In this document: positions 1 through 10,461 of the stretch, piece after piece | Layout of the letters: each line of letters begins with the position of its first letter | Position numbering within the stretch: the first letter of the stretch is position 1 | Notes under the pieces: generated by a model | What the model saw: only the letters and a program-made list of their open reading frames with translations | Database searches by the model: none | Told to the model about the DNA's origin: nothing | Program-made: the position numbers and the translations under genes | From: an uncultured Candidatus Saccharimonas sp. | Lineage (GTDB): Bacteria > Patescibacteriota > Saccharimonadia > Saccharimonadales > AQU-01 | NCBI GenBank assembly: GCA_943358095.1 | Contig: CALRGT010000006.1 | Location: 1-47,419 of the forward strand | Reading direction: 5' to 3' | DNA length: 47,419 bases

Positions 1-42
1 ACTATCAAATCACAAGCAAGTTGAGTAGAATTAGTAAAGATT

Positions 43-1575
43 ATGAAAAAACACAGTAAGACTAAGTCCAAGCTAATCAAGAACAGAGTCTATCGCTTTA
101 TTAAAAAGCTTTTAATAAGAGCCGATGAAAAGAATAAGCAGCGCTGGGCTAACTTCCTAAAAGATTATCGCTACCTAAGTATGGTCAGTTTTGTGATGGT
201 AGGATTATTGTGCCTGTGGTCGGGCGGCATTGGTCTGTTGTCCATAATTGCGTTGATACCTATGTGTTTTTATTTGCAGTACAGCAAGGGTCGTACCAAA
301 AAGCAGTTTATGATTGATTTTTATCTTGGCGGTTTTGTACTGTGTTTATTTGCCTATTACTTCTTGTCACAGTCCACCCTAGAGACATGGGCGGTCGGCG
401 TAACGGGCGTTATGCTATTCTTGGCACCAATATTCATTTTGATTTTTTTGTCAGCAATATCGGCCCTGTCGTCCTTAATTATCGGCTACGTTTTCTATAG
501 GATTAGGTACAAAGATAGATTATTCGCTTTGGTTATACTTTGGCCGACCATGGAGCTACTTCGTAGTTTAATTTTCTCGGTAGCCAATTTTGGCCCCGGA
601 GGTAATTTGCTACCTAGCTTTAACTTTGCAGCATTAGCAGTAGACGCTAGTGGTACGCCATTGATTTATCTTTCCAGATTCTTTGGTTTTTATGGATTAA
701 GCGCCATGGTTGTAATACTTAATGTTTGTATTTATAAAATAGCCTTTAAAAGCGACAGAACGCAAAAATTGATCTACGGACTAGTACTGGCAGAAGTTAT
801 TGGGTTGAACTTTTTGACCTGGCAGCGCGGTTTCGCAAAAGCAAATCAACAAACTGTATCGGTAACGGCAATTCATTTAAATAAAGAAGATTGGGTTGAT
901 AACTATAGCGGCAATATGACTTTGAACTCTGGTACTGATGTTTTGGTTTTGCCTGAGTACGCCATATATTCTATCGATGAACGAATTAAGGAAATTGCAA
1001 GTAAAGTTTCTGACAGAGGGGGCGTTATCATGTCTAATGCCGAGCAAGCTGATGGATATAAGATAAATAATTTTGTCGTCTACAACAATAAGGGTGAAAG
1101 ATTATCAAAACAAGCAAAGTCATTTCTGATTCCGGGTGGAGAGTATATGCCTTATTTTATGAGAACTTTCTTAATTATTACTGGTAAGCGTGATTTGCTG
1201 GACATGTTCGAAAAGGAATATCCAGTCACCAAAGGACTTGTGTCAGAAAAAATTGTTAAGTTGAGTAATAATATTCGTGTTGGAGGTCTTGCCTGTAGCG
1301 GTGTCACTAGGATTGATAAGTATCAAGATCTGGCCGACCAAGGCGCTAACATTCTGACAAATAGTGCTCAGCTTACACTGTTCCCATATGATAGCTTTTA
1401 TTTCGCCAGTGCAAGAAATATGGCTCGATACCAAGCCGTAGTCACCAACCGGCCTTTTATACAGTCTGCAAGAGGTGGGGAAAGTTATATTATCGACAAT
1501 CAAGGCAATATCATAGCTGAATCGGTTGGGGAAGAGACGCAGTTGCTTCAGGCTAAAGTTCTTGTTAATCCTTGA
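43..1575 (+). CDS. lnt: Apolipoprotein N-acyltransferase-like membrane protein with C-terminal carbon-nitrogen hydrolase domain
   Basis: Multi-TM N-terminus; nitrilase-like motifs LPEYA (Glu), SKQAKSFLIPGGEYMPYF (Lys), GGLACSGV (Cys), and NSAQLTLFPYDSFYFASARNMARYQAVVTNRPFIQSARGG typical of Lnt. Confidence 0.75.
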   Translation: MKKHSKTKSKLIKNRVYRFIKKLLIRADEKNKQRWANFLKDYRYLSMVSFVMVGLLCLWSGGIGLLSIIALIPMCFYLQYSKGRTKKQFMIDFYLGGFVLCLFAYYFLSQSTLETWAVGVTGVMLFLAPIFILIFLSAISALSSLIIGYVFYRIRYKDRLFALVILWPTMELLRSLIFSVANFGPGGNLLPSFNFAALAVDASGTPLIYLSRFFGFYGLSAMVVILNVCIYKIAFKSDRTQKLIYGLVLAEVIGLNFLTWQRGFAKANQQTVSVTAIHLNKEDWVDNYSGNMTLNSGTDVLVLPEYAIYSIDERIKEIASKVSDRGGVIMSNAEQADGYKINNFVVYNNKGERLSKQAKSFLIPGGEYMPYFMRTFLIITGKRDLLDMFEKEYPVTKGLVSEKIVKLSNNIRVGGLACSGVTRIDKYQDLADQGANILTNSAQLTLFPYDSFYFASARNMARYQAVVTNRPFIQSARGGESYIIDNQGNIIAESVGEETQLLQAKVLVNP

Positions 1576-1624
1576 TTAGTTGACTCGAAGTTAAATTCTA
1601 ATATGGATTACAAAAGAATAGTTT

Positions 1625-2437
1625 TTATTGAACAGTAGGCAGGCTGTTACCGATCATAATATCTGGGTGTTTGTATCTTACTGCAGTTGTCCACCAGCCA
1701 ATGTCGCGTGTTCTAGGCCCTGTCCTGTAGGCAGCACCATTACTATTGTCGCTATTTGATTCGAAGGTATTGATTGTTATGGTTTTGTTGACATTATAGC
1801 TAGAGAATATGCCAACATGACAAACTTTGTCGTCGAGCTTAACTAATGTGTCGCCAGGCTGTAAACTTTTAAGATCTGTAATTTGGTCTAAATTGGTGTC
1901 GCTATAAATATCAAATGCTTTTGACGGGTCGGGCCCGTAGGGATCAATTCCAGTAGCAAGGTAGTGAACGACATTCACGAATCCAACACAGTCAAGAAAG
2001 TTTTGGCTATCGTCGGTTCTTTTTTCCCACCAGCTTTTAGGGTTCTTGCCGAATCCACCATCCACGATTGTTAGGCTCGGAAAGCCGTTCACGCGCCAGT
2101 ATTCCGTCCAGCTGAGTGGCGCAGGGCTCCAAATAGCGCTGGCATAGCGATAACCTGTCAGCTCTGCTGCGCCTGCAACGCAAGATATACGCGCATTACC
2201 ACTAATTAGGCCACAAGATTCTAGACTGTATGCAATTCTAGCTGTGGTCACTTTTTTAGTGGCTGTTGATGTGACGGCAACTACAGTCACGATTATAAGC
2301 AGTAATATGATTGAGATAATAACCACGACAGGTGTTTTTGATGGCGCTGTAATAGTGTGAGCGCTAGCAGATTTTCTGCTACGCTTAATGCTTTTTTTGT
2401 TGTTAGGCGCACTGTGTATAGATTTTTTACTTTTCAT
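1625..2437 (-). CDS. Secreted/membrane-anchored NlpC/P60-like cell-wall hydrolase
   Basis: N-terminal TM; DCVGFVNVVHY (Cys) and LQPGDTLVKLDDKVCHVGIFSSY (His) resemble the NlpC/P60 Cys/His pair. Confidence 0.6.
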   Translation of the reverse strand: MKSKKSIHSAPNNKKSIKRSRKSASAHTITAPSKTPVVVIISIILLLIIVTVVAVTSTATKKVTTARIAYSLESCGLISGNARISCVAGAAELTGYRYASAIWSPAPLSWTEYWRVNGFPSLTIVDGGFGKNPKSWWEKRTDDSQNFLDCVGFVNVVHYLATGIDPYGPDPSKAFDIYSDTNLDQITDLKSLQPGDTLVKLDDKVCHVGIFSSYNVNKTITINTFESNSDNSNGAAYRTGPRTRDIGWWTTAVRYKHPDIMIGNSLPTVQ

Positions 2438-2557
2438 TTGTGAGCTCGTAATCTTATGATGATCTTACTTATAACGTTAGCATATTAAATGAATTAATAC
2501 AGTGCTAGTTATTACTCTGGTCAAATCATGCAAAAAAGAGTACAATAGGTTGAATAC

Positions 2558-3991
2558 ATGAGCACTACAAGTCACACGCCAAACGTGCCGTTGACCAAAT
2601 ACAAACGGACCAAAATTATTGCAACTCTCGGACCCTCTACCGATAGTTTTGAGGCAGTAACTAATTTGATTCATGCTGGTGCAAACGGTATTCGGCTAAA
2701 TTTTAGTCATGGCAACTACGAAGAACGAGTTAAGCAAATCAAATGGATAAGAAAAGCCAGTAAAGAATACGGCAAGCCAATTGCTATAATTCAAGATTTA
2801 CAGGGTCCAAAAATACGACTAGGTGATTTCGAAGGCATAATTAACGTTCTAACTGGCCAAAATCTTAGCTTCCAGTACAATTCTGACTATGAGAGATCTG
2901 GTATTATCCCTGTCCAATACGACATAAGTAAAAAGGTTAAAAGAGGCGAGAGCGTTTATCTATATGACGGCAAAGTGCGGGTAACTGTTACTAGCGTCAA
3001 AGATGGAGTGGTGCATACGGTTGCAGAAAACGACGGCATCCTGATAAAGCGCAAGGGTATGAACTTGCCCGACACCGACTTTGGTGGCGATATTATTACT
3101 GAAAAAGATAAAGCCGACTTGGCGTTTGGCTCTACTCAAGATATTGATTATGTAGCCCAAAGTTTCGTACAGACTGCAGATGATTTGCGAAATATGAGGA
3201 AGTTAATGAAGAATCTTGGCATGACAGCCAAGTTGATAGTAAAGTTCGAGACTCGTTTGGCTGTAGAGAATATTGAAGAAATCGTACAAGAAACCGACTT
3301 GATAATGATTGCTCGTGGCGACTTGGCTGTAGAAACACCAGCCGAAAGTGTACCGATAATACAGCGCAAACTTATAGCATTAGGCATAAAATACGCTAAG
3401 CCAACTATCGTCGCTACACAAATGTTGTTTAGTATGACAGAGTCTCCTGAGCCGACTAGAGCTGAAGTCTCTGACGTAGCTACGGCAGTTATACTAGGCG
3501 CCGATGCAGTAATGTTGAGCGACGAAACAGCCAATGGTCGTTATCCTATCGAGGCCGTTAAAGTTATGAAGAGAGTTATCTTATATGCTGAATTAAACGA
3601 CCCTGACACCATGTTCTTGCCCATGGCCCAAAAAGAAATGTCCAACCAATCGGCAATATCTTCAGCCATTATAAATCTTGCATTTGATATTTGTGCTCAC
3701 GCCATAATAGCCGAGACGAAATCGGGCGCTACGGCTTTACACATTGCATCTTTCCGCCCACGCACACCAATAATCGCCGTTACATCTGTTGATCGTACTG
3801 CACAGCAACTAGCTATTGTATATGGAACTAAGAGCTATGTACGCCCAGTAAATCGATTGGCCGCAAATAAGTTAACAGATTGGCTTCACACCAAGAAAGT
3901 TCTAAATAAGGGCGACACTGTAATAATGGTGTCTGGTCAATATCCTGGAGTTATCGGCACAACCGACACAATTAAAGTCAGAGTACTTTAG
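2558..3991 (+). CDS. pyk: Pyruvate kinase
   Basis: TKIIATLGPSTDSFEAVTNLIHAGANGIRLNFSHG; IMIARGDLAVETP; VATQMLFSMTESPEPTRAEVSDVATAVILGADAVMLSDETANGRYP. Confidence 0.97.
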   Translation: MSTTSHTPNVPLTKYKRTKIIATLGPSTDSFEAVTNLIHAGANGIRLNFSHGNYEERVKQIKWIRKASKEYGKPIAIIQDLQGPKIRLGDFEGIINVLTGQNLSFQYNSDYERSGIIPVQYDISKKVKRGESVYLYDGKVRVTVTSVKDGVVHTVAENDGILIKRKGMNLPDTDFGGDIITEKDKADLAFGSTQDIDYVAQSFVQTADDLRNMRKLMKNLGMTAKLIVKFETRLAVENIEEIVQETDLIMIARGDLAVETPAESVPIIQRKLIALGIKYAKPTIVATQMLFSMTESPEPTRAEVSDVATAVILGADAVMLSDETANGRYPIEAVKVMKRVILYAELNDPDTMFLPMAQKEMSNQSAISSAIINLAFDICAHAIIAETKSGATALHIASFRPRTPIIAVTSVDRTAQQLAIVYGTKSYVRPVNRLAANKLTDWLHTKKVLNKGDTVIMVSGQYPGVIGTTDTIKVRVL

Positions 3992-4045
3992 TCCGTAAAA
4001 AATTCTAGTATATAATCTTATACATTAGATAAATAAGGACTAATT

Positions 4046-5212
4046 ATGTTTACCAAGAAAACTGTCCATGATATAGATGTAAAAAATAAGACTATTGTTC
4101 TTAGGGCTATGCTAAATGTGCCAATAAAAGACGGTAAAGTTGGCGATAAGATGCGTTTAAAGGCGGCGTTACCAACAATCAATTATTTGATATCACAAGG
4201 TGCGAAGATTGTTATGATTAGTCATCATAGTCACGAAGGTCAAAGTTTGGAGCCTGTGGCTGGAGCTTTGTCGGAGTTAGTCGGTCGTCCTGTTGCTTTT
4301 GCTAGCGACTGTATAGAAGAGGTCGCGCTTGCTGCTGTTAAGGCGTTGCCAAGTGGTGGATTGTTGATGCTCGAGAACTTACGATTTCATCCTGAAGAAG
4401 AAGCTAATGATGAGGAGTTTGCGCGCACTTTGGCTAGTTACGGTGATATTTATGTTAATGATGACTTCACTACTTGCCACCGCAGTCACGCATCACTGGT
4501 CGGTATTCCTAAGTTTATACCAGCCGTTGCCGGACTAGAAGTTGAAGAAGAAGTAAACACCATCACTAGTAGTATCGATAATCCAAAGCGACCACTAGTG
4601 GCAATTGCCGGTGGTGCAAAGATCTCCACAAAAGTACCGATAATTTCGTTTTTGTTAGATAAAGTTGATGTTTTGTTTGTTGGTGGTGCTATGGCAAATA
4701 CGTTTTTGTTAGCCAAAGGTCTAGAAGTCGGTAATAGCTTGGTTGAGCTGGATCAGGTGGAGACTGCCAAACAGATAATAAAATCTGCAGAAGAAAAGGG
4801 TAAAACGCTGTTACTACCGATTGATGTTGTTGTTACTACTGATGTTAAAGAAGCCTTAAATGTTAGAGTGTTGCTTGCCGGTGATGTTGGAATCGACGAC
4901 ATTATTGCAGATTTGGGGCCTATGTCTGTACTACAACTAAACGAAGTTATAAAGCCAGAAGGTAGTGTGATTTGGAATGGTCCAATAGGTATTGCAGAAC
5001 AAAAAGAATTTGCCAATGGCACAGAAATGGTTGCGGAAGAGATAATTTCTAGTGGAGCGTTTAGTATAGTCGGCGGCGGAGATACTGCTGATTATGTTGA
5101 TGGTGCTGGTTTGGCAGATAAATTTGGTTTTGTATCTACTGGCGGCGGAGCTAGTCTTGAGCTAATGAGCGGCAATACATTGCCCGGAATAGCCGCTCTA
5201 TTAGATAAGTAA
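4046..5212 (+). CDS. pgk: Phosphoglycerate kinase
   Basis: VLRAMLNVPIKDGKVGDKMRLKAALPTI; MLENLRFHPEEEAND; GGGDTADYVDGAGLADKFGFVSTGGGASLELMSG. Confidence 0.97.
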   Translation: MFTKKTVHDIDVKNKTIVLRAMLNVPIKDGKVGDKMRLKAALPTINYLISQGAKIVMISHHSHEGQSLEPVAGALSELVGRPVAFASDCIEEVALAAVKALPSGGLLMLENLRFHPEEEANDEEFARTLASYGDIYVNDDFTTCHRSHASLVGIPKFIPAVAGLEVEEEVNTITSSIDNPKRPLVAIAGGAKISTKVPIISFLLDKVDVLFVGGAMANTFLLAKGLEVGNSLVELDQVETAKQIIKSAEEKGKTLLLPIDVVVTTDVKEALNVRVLLAGDVGIDDIIADLGPMSVLQLNEVIKPEGSVIWNGPIGIAEQKEFANGTEMVAEEIISSGAFSIVGGGDTADYVDGAGLADKFGFVSTGGGASLELMSGNTLPGIAALLDK

Positions 5213-5287
5213 TGCCAGTATTGATTAGTAGTTTGCGACTTTATGGCTAAGTCGAGTACAATAAGCATAGTAACGGTAATGCTTAAA

Positions 5288-6085
5288 ATGAAAAGAACAC
5301 TAATAATCGGCAACTGGAAAATGAACCTGAATACATCTCAGGCTAGTATTTTGGTGCACAGACTCGAAGAAAGAATCAAAAATCACACAAATATTGAGGT
5401 AGTATTGGCGCCAAGTATGCTTGTTCTTCAGCCGTTATCCACCCAGATAGACCGCAGGAAGTTTCGCTTGGCGGCACAGAATGCTCATCAAAAAGACGAG
5501 GGTGCTTACACAGGCGAAGTGTCTTTTGCTATGCTTCAAGACATAGTGCATTACGCAATCATTGGGCATTCTGAGCGTAGAATATATTTTCATGAAAATT
5601 TAGACACGATTCGCGACAAAGTTGCCGCAGCTGTTCGTAACGGGATTACTCCAATTTTATGTGTTGGAGAGTCGCAAACAGAACGCAATGCTGGCGAAAC
5701 TAAACGAGTAATACATGACCAATTAGTTACTGCAATCAGCAATCTAACAAGTGCAGAAATCGAAAATATGGTAATAGCATATGAGCCAGTGTGGGCGATT
5801 AGTACATTTGGCGGTATTCTAGCAAAACCTGACGACATAAAAAAAGTCATGGATTATATTCGTCACCAAGTTAGTGAACTATATGGCAAGAAAACATCTG
5901 AAACAGTTCGAGTTATATATGGTGGAAGCGTTGACGACCATATCGCTGGAGGTTATCTTGATATTGATGGCTGCGACGGTGTATTAGTTGGTGGAGCTAG
6001 TCTGAACTATCATAAATTTAGCGGAATTGTTGATGCTGCTAACAGAATTCATAATAAAAACGGAGACGAACAAAATGGCCGATAA
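5288..6085 (+). CDS. tpiA: Triosephosphate isomerase (start revised from 5243 to ATG 5288)
   Basis: RTLIIGNWKMNLN; YAIIGHSERR; VIAYEPVWAI; VIYGGSVDDHIAGGYLDIDGCDGVLVGGASL. Confidence 0.97.
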   Translation: MKRTLIIGNWKMNLNTSQASILVHRLEERIKNHTNIEVVLAPSMLVLQPLSTQIDRRKFRLAAQNAHQKDEGAYTGEVSFAMLQDIVHYAIIGHSERRIYFHENLDTIRDKVAAAVRNGITPILCVGESQTERNAGETKRVIHDQLVTAISNLTSAEIENMVIAYEPVWAISTFGGILAKPDDIKKVMDYIRHQVSELYGKKTSETVRVIYGGSVDDHIAGGYLDIDGCDGVLVGGASLNYHKFSGIVDAANRIHNKNGDEQNGR

Positions 6086-6761
6086 ACCTGAGAGACCTGC
6101 ACAGAAATTTTTTGACGTATCACACCCAGGCAAGTCAACTCCAAGTTCTACTTCTAGACCTACGATTGTCGGACATCATACTATTTTGCAGGATCCAATG
6201 GTTAATGCGGATCACGAAAACGAGGAAGCTATTACAAACTCAAGTTCAATTGTTAGCCGAGTATCGACTACTAATATTATTCCTTCCGACGAAGCTGTGG
6301 CGGGTTATAATTCTACAGAAAAAATTGAAGATACTAGCGAACCTATCGTTGAAGACGTAAAAGACAAGGTTGAAGATGAGCCACAGGTAGAGGCAGATAC
6401 AGAGACAGAGAAACCGAAGACTGAAGAGACGGAGCTGATTGAACCAGAAAGCAATGAGCCTTCAGAAGAAGTTGACGAAATTAATATTCAGTCGACTGAC
6501 AATACGAATACCGAGGAGCAGAAAAAGGCCGACAAGTCTACAAAAGAAGATCTCGAAAGACAAGAAGCTATAGCTAAACTGATAGCCGATAAGACTTACT
6601 TTGCTCCAGTAGGTGTGAATAAGCGCAAGAGCTCAAAACGCAATTTTGTTATGCCGATTATTGTAGCCTTGGTGGTAGTTTTTGTAGCCGGTTACTTAGT
6701 AATTGATAGCGGAATTGTCAAAACATCAGTCAAACTACCAGTTAGTCTTTTTAATAAATAA
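6075..6761 (+). CDS. Acidic low-complexity protein with one C-terminal TM segment; unknown function (start revised to ATG 6075)
   Basis: Overlaps the end of tpiA; Glu/Thr-rich central region; VMPIIVALVVVFVAGYLVI TM segment. Confidence 0.6.
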   Translation: MADKPERPAQKFFDVSHPGKSTPSSTSRPTIVGHHTILQDPMVNADHENEEAITNSSSIVSRVSTTNIIPSDEAVAGYNSTEKIEDTSEPIVEDVKDKVEDEPQVEADTETEKPKTEETELIEPESNEPSEEVDEINIQSTDNTNTEEQKKADKSTKEDLERQEAIAKLIADKTYFAPVGVNKRKSSKRNFVMPIIVALVVVFVAGYLVIDSGIVKTSVKLPVSLFNK

Positions 6762-6829
6762 CCAATCAAGTAGAAGTAACATCTGGTTGGTAAATAGTTC
6801 ATTCAACAACAGATTATAGTGCTTATATT

Positions 6830-6838
6830 TGGTAAACT
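6830..6838 (+). promoter_or_regulatory. Extended -10 (TGG TAAACT) of pcrA
   Basis: tTTGGTAAACT ends 7 nt before ATG 6846. Confidence 0.45.
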
Positions 6839-6845
6839 AAAAGCT

Positions 6846-9029
6846 ATGCTTAATTCACTTACTGAAGGTCTAAACCCTGAACAACAAAGAGCCGTGCTGA
6901 CTACAGAAGGTCCGCTACTTATTCAGGCCGGAGCTGGGTCTGGCAAGACCAAAACTTTGACTCATCGTATAGCACACATAATAGCTAGTAATAAGGCGAC
7001 TCCGTATAACATTCTGTCAGTTACCTTTACTAATAAGGCCGCCAAGGAAATGCGCGAAAGAATTTATGGGCTCATGCAGGGACTAGAACATAAAAGAACT
7101 TACGAGCAGGTTGATGAAGTTCAGGTTCCGCGTAATTTTATGCCATATATGGGAACATTCCACAGTATATGTGTAAAAATATTGCGTCAAGACGGCGAAC
7201 ATATAGGTATTCCGCGCACCTTTGTTATTTTTGACGAATCTGATCGCCAGACTGCTGTTAAACAAGCTAGTCGACGGTTAATGTTAGACGAAAAAAGCTT
7301 CCCGGCTAGGCTATTGTCTGGGTTGATTAGTGGCGCCAAAAATGAACTAATCCCACCAGAAAGATACTCTGGTAATAGTCCGGCAGAGACTTCGGCAGCC
7401 CAAGTTTATCCAATATACGAAAAGATTTTGCGAGACGCTGGTGCATTAGACTTTGACGATCTAATAGGTAAGACTGTTAAATTATTGCAAGACAAAGAAG
7501 AGATAAGGCAAAAGTGGCGAAACCAATTCAGCTACGTAATGATAGACGAGTATCAGGACACTAACACTGCTCAGTATAAATTAGTAAAATTACTAGTTAG
7601 TGACAAGCACAACATTGCTGTAGTGGGTGACGATTGGCAGAGTATTTATAGTTGGCGAGGTGCTGATTTTCGTAATATCTTAAATTTTGAGAAAGATTAC
7701 CCTGGCACTGCGATTATTAAATTAGAGCAAAATTATCGTAGCACCAAGAATATTCTTGATGCCGCTCACTCGGTAATTACCAAAAACCACCAGCGCTCTG
7801 ACAAAAAGCTTTGGACATCTGAAGAGGCGGGTTTGCCAATACAAATAGTTCCGGTTAGTAGCGAGAGGGCGGAGGGTGAAGCTATTATTCGACGGATACG
7901 AAACGGGGTAGATTCTGGACAAAGACGCTATAACCATTATGCAGTTTTGTATCGAACAAATGCTCAAAGTCGTTCCATAGAAGAAGCCTTTATTCATTAC
8001 GGTATTCCGTATCGAATTGTTGGTGGCGTGAGATTCTACGATCGTAAAGAAATTAAAGATTTAATGGCTTATTTGCGCTTAATATTCCAGCCTGAAGATC
8101 GCATAAGTTTTGAGCGAATAGTAAATATTCCTACCCGTGGTATTGGTGGTAAATCTGTCCAAAACTTTTTGTCTTGGCAGCTGTCACAGGGGCTAACATT
8201 GCTGAGCGCACTTGGTAGTGTTAATGATTGTGAGACTCTTACGCCAAGGGCCAAAAAAGCATTATTTGAACTTGGCGAAATGATTGAAAGTTTGAGAGAG
8301 GTCATGGTTGATGCTAGTGTTACCGGACTTATCGATACTTTAATCAGGAGAATAGATTATTTTCGTTTTCTGGATGATGGTAGTTTGCAGGGTGAATCTA
8401 GGCAAGAAAACGTACGTGAACTAGTCAGTGTTGCTAAGGAATATCAGGATCTAGGATTAGACGGATTTCTAGAGGAAGTTGCGCTAGTTAGCGACCTTGA
8501 TAATGTGCAGTTTGGTAATAATGTCGTAACGCTAATGACACTACACGCTGCGAAAGGTTTGGAGTTTCCTGTTGTGTTCATGGCAGGAATGGAAGAGACG
8601 ATATTCCCGCATTCTAGAGCTCTTTATGACCAGTCAGAGATGGAAGAGGAGAGACGGCTTTGTTATGTTGGTATGACCAGAGCTATGACGGAACTTTACA
8701 TGCTACACGCTAGTAGTCGTATGCTTTATGGTGGCGTTCAACACAACCCACCCTCAAGGTTTTTGAGTGAAGTAGAAGGTGATGTTCAAACCGGAAGTTC
8801 ACTAGAGCTTGGCTTATCTGGTGGAGCTCTAGGTTCTCAGTTCTCGGCCTCTAGCGCGCCTGCAGAGCCACGATATGTTCCTGATTTGAATGAAGGTGAT
8901 AGTGTTAAACATCAGCTATTTGGTGTTGGTACTATCATGGAATTGAATGGCGAAGAAGCGGTTATATACTTCAAGGGAAAGGGGACGAAAAAGCTAAATA
9001 TTGGCTTTGCTCCTCTAGAAAAACTTTAG
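6846..9029 (+). CDS. pcrA: UvrD/PcrA-type superfamily 1A DNA helicase (start revised to ATG 6846)
   Basis: LNPEQQRAVLTTEGPLLIQAGAGSGKTKTLTHRI; MIDEYQDTN; VVGDDWQSIYSWRGAD; TLMTLHAAKGLEFPVVFMAGMEE; EERRLCYVGMTRA. Confidence 0.95.
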   Translation: MLNSLTEGLNPEQQRAVLTTEGPLLIQAGAGSGKTKTLTHRIAHIIASNKATPYNILSVTFTNKAAKEMRERIYGLMQGLEHKRTYEQVDEVQVPRNFMPYMGTFHSICVKILRQDGEHIGIPRTFVIFDESDRQTAVKQASRRLMLDEKSFPARLLSGLISGAKNELIPPERYSGNSPAETSAAQVYPIYEKILRDAGALDFDDLIGKTVKLLQDKEEIRQKWRNQFSYVMIDEYQDTNTAQYKLVKLLVSDKHNIAVVGDDWQSIYSWRGADFRNILNFEKDYPGTAIIKLEQNYRSTKNILDAAHSVITKNHQRSDKKLWTSEEAGLPIQIVPVSSERAEGEAIIRRIRNGVDSGQRRYNHYAVLYRTNAQSRSIEEAFIHYGIPYRIVGGVRFYDRKEIKDLMAYLRLIFQPEDRISFERIVNIPTRGIGGKSVQNFLSWQLSQGLTLLSALGSVNDCETLTPRAKKALFELGEMIESLREVMVDASVTGLIDTLIRRIDYFRFLDDGSLQGESRQENVRELVSVAKEYQDLGLDGFLEEVALVSDLDNVQFGNNVVTLMTLHAAKGLEFPVVFMAGMEETIFPHSRALYDQSEMEEERRLCYVGMTRAMTELYMLHASSRMLYGGVQHNPPSRFLSEVEGDVQTGSSLELGLSGGALGSQFSASSAPAEPRYVPDLNEGDSVKHQLFGVGTIMELNGEEAVIYFKGKGTKKLNIGFAPLEKL

Positions 9030-9046
9030 ATCTTAGCTCTACGCTT

Positions 9047-9075
9047 TTGTTTAGCGGTGTTTACTTTGATACAAT
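9047..9075 (+). promoter_or_regulatory. Promoter of the G5/Rpf-like gene: TTGTTT - 17 nt - TACAAT
   Basis: TTGTTT 9047-9052 and TACAAT 9070-9075 with exact 17-nt spacing. Confidence 0.55.
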
Positions 9076-9148
9076 GTAGTAACTAAAGAGGCAGTTTGGT
9101 GGCAGATACCAAATTCCGTAATTCCTAGGCCCTTAGTGGCTAAAATCT

Positions 9149-10423
9149 ATGAAGATATTCAAGAAAAAATACATCAAAGGCAATAAAAAAGGATTTATTT
9201 TGTTGCGCCACCATCCTTTTATTGTTCCTGTGCTGACTTTCTTGGTTTTGTTTAGTGTTACTGCAGCAGTATTCGTGCTGACTGGTGGTGAATCTCTTAA
9301 GCTTGCTAACTCACACTCAGTAATAGTTACGCACGATAGGGTCAAACAAACTGTACCGACTCAAGCAAGTAATGTTGGGGAGCTCTTAAAGAAGCTAAAT
9401 ATTGTCTTGAACGAAGGTGATATCGTCGAGCCTGCCGTTGATTTTCCTATCCTAGAAGACAATTTTAGAATAAACGTTTACCGTGCTCATCCAGTTACTA
9501 TCGTAGATGGAGACCACAAAGTGCTGGCATTTAATGCCGCCGCTACACCAAGATCTATCGCAGCTAAAGCAGGTATTACAGTTTATGCAGAGGATGGCAT
9601 TACTTCGCAACCATCTGACGATATTATCAACGAAGCAATTATCGAGAAAATAGTAATAGACAGGGCAGTGGCAGTTAATTTAAACCTTTACGGTACGCCT
9701 GTAACTATCAGGAGTCATGCCAATACGGTTGGTGATATATTGGCAGAAAAAAATGTTAAGCTCGCGAAAGATGACGTGGTGACACCTAATGCTTCAACAC
9801 CAATAACTTCAGACATACAAGTTTTTGTAACTAGAAACGGTACACAGATATCTACTATTGAAGAAATTGTCGGTTTCGAGACTCAAACCGTCGACGACTC
9901 TAGCCTTTCATTCGGAACAACTGCAGTACGTCAAAATGGCGTTGAAGGTAAAAGGCTGGTTACTTATCAAATAAATCTAGTAAATGGTGTTGAGGTGTCG
10001 CGAGTAAAAATACAAGAAGTTACAGCACTCACTCCAATAAACAGGATTATTGCACGAGGTCGAGCTATCTCTATACCTGCCGACAAGACGGAGATAATGG
10101 CTGCAGTTGGAATAGCCCCGTCCGACTACCCATATGTCTATTATATTATTAATCACGAAAACGCATTATGGTGTCCAACTAGGTGGCAAGGTCAATTTAC
10201 TTGCCCATCATACTATGCAGAAAAGTACCCAGGCGCAGAAACAGTTACGACTTTAGGATATGGACTATGTCAGTCTACGCCAGCGATTAAAATGTCTTCG
10301 GCAGGAGCTGACTGGCGTACTAATGTGGTTACTCAGATGAGGTGGTGTACTGATTATGCGATGCGTCGCTACGGTACTTGGGAGGCGGCCTATAATTACT
10401 GGGTTGCTCATCGAAATTGGTAA
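9149..10423 (+). CDS. YabE/Rpf-like secreted protein: DUF348 repeats, G5 domain, C-terminal lysozyme/transglycosylase-like domain
   Basis: N-terminal TM; repeated VTIVDGDHKVLAFNAAATPRSIAAKAGI / VTIRSHANTVGDILAEKNVKLAKDDVVTP; G5-like region; C-terminal YYIINHENALWCPTRWQG...GYGLCQSTPAIKMSSAGADWRTNVVTQMRWCTDYAMRRYGTWEAAYNYWVAHRNW. Confidence 0.75.
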   Translation: MKIFKKKYIKGNKKGFILLRHHPFIVPVLTFLVLFSVTAAVFVLTGGESLKLANSHSVIVTHDRVKQTVPTQASNVGELLKKLNIVLNEGDIVEPAVDFPILEDNFRINVYRAHPVTIVDGDHKVLAFNAAATPRSIAAKAGITVYAEDGITSQPSDDIINEAIIEKIVIDRAVAVNLNLYGTPVTIRSHANTVGDILAEKNVKLAKDDVVTPNASTPITSDIQVFVTRNGTQISTIEEIVGFETQTVDDSSLSFGTTAVRQNGVEGKRLVTYQINLVNGVEVSRVKIQEVTALTPINRIIARGRAISIPADKTEIMAAVGIAPSDYPYVYYIINHENALWCPTRWQGQFTCPSYYAEKYPGAETVTTLGYGLCQSTPAIKMSSAGADWRTNVVTQMRWCTDYAMRRYGTWEAAYNYWVAHRNW

Positions 10424-10461
10424 GATGCTTTCGTTATAAACTTCTAAACTGCTACAATTAA

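Noticed and set aside
3148-3534. 128-aa antisense ORF in pyk
   Set aside because: Shadow of a highly conserved enzyme; no recognisable motif.
6762-6818. Terminator between the acidic TM protein and pcrA
   Set aside because: ACCAA/TTGGT pairing is weak, with a long loop and no U-tract.
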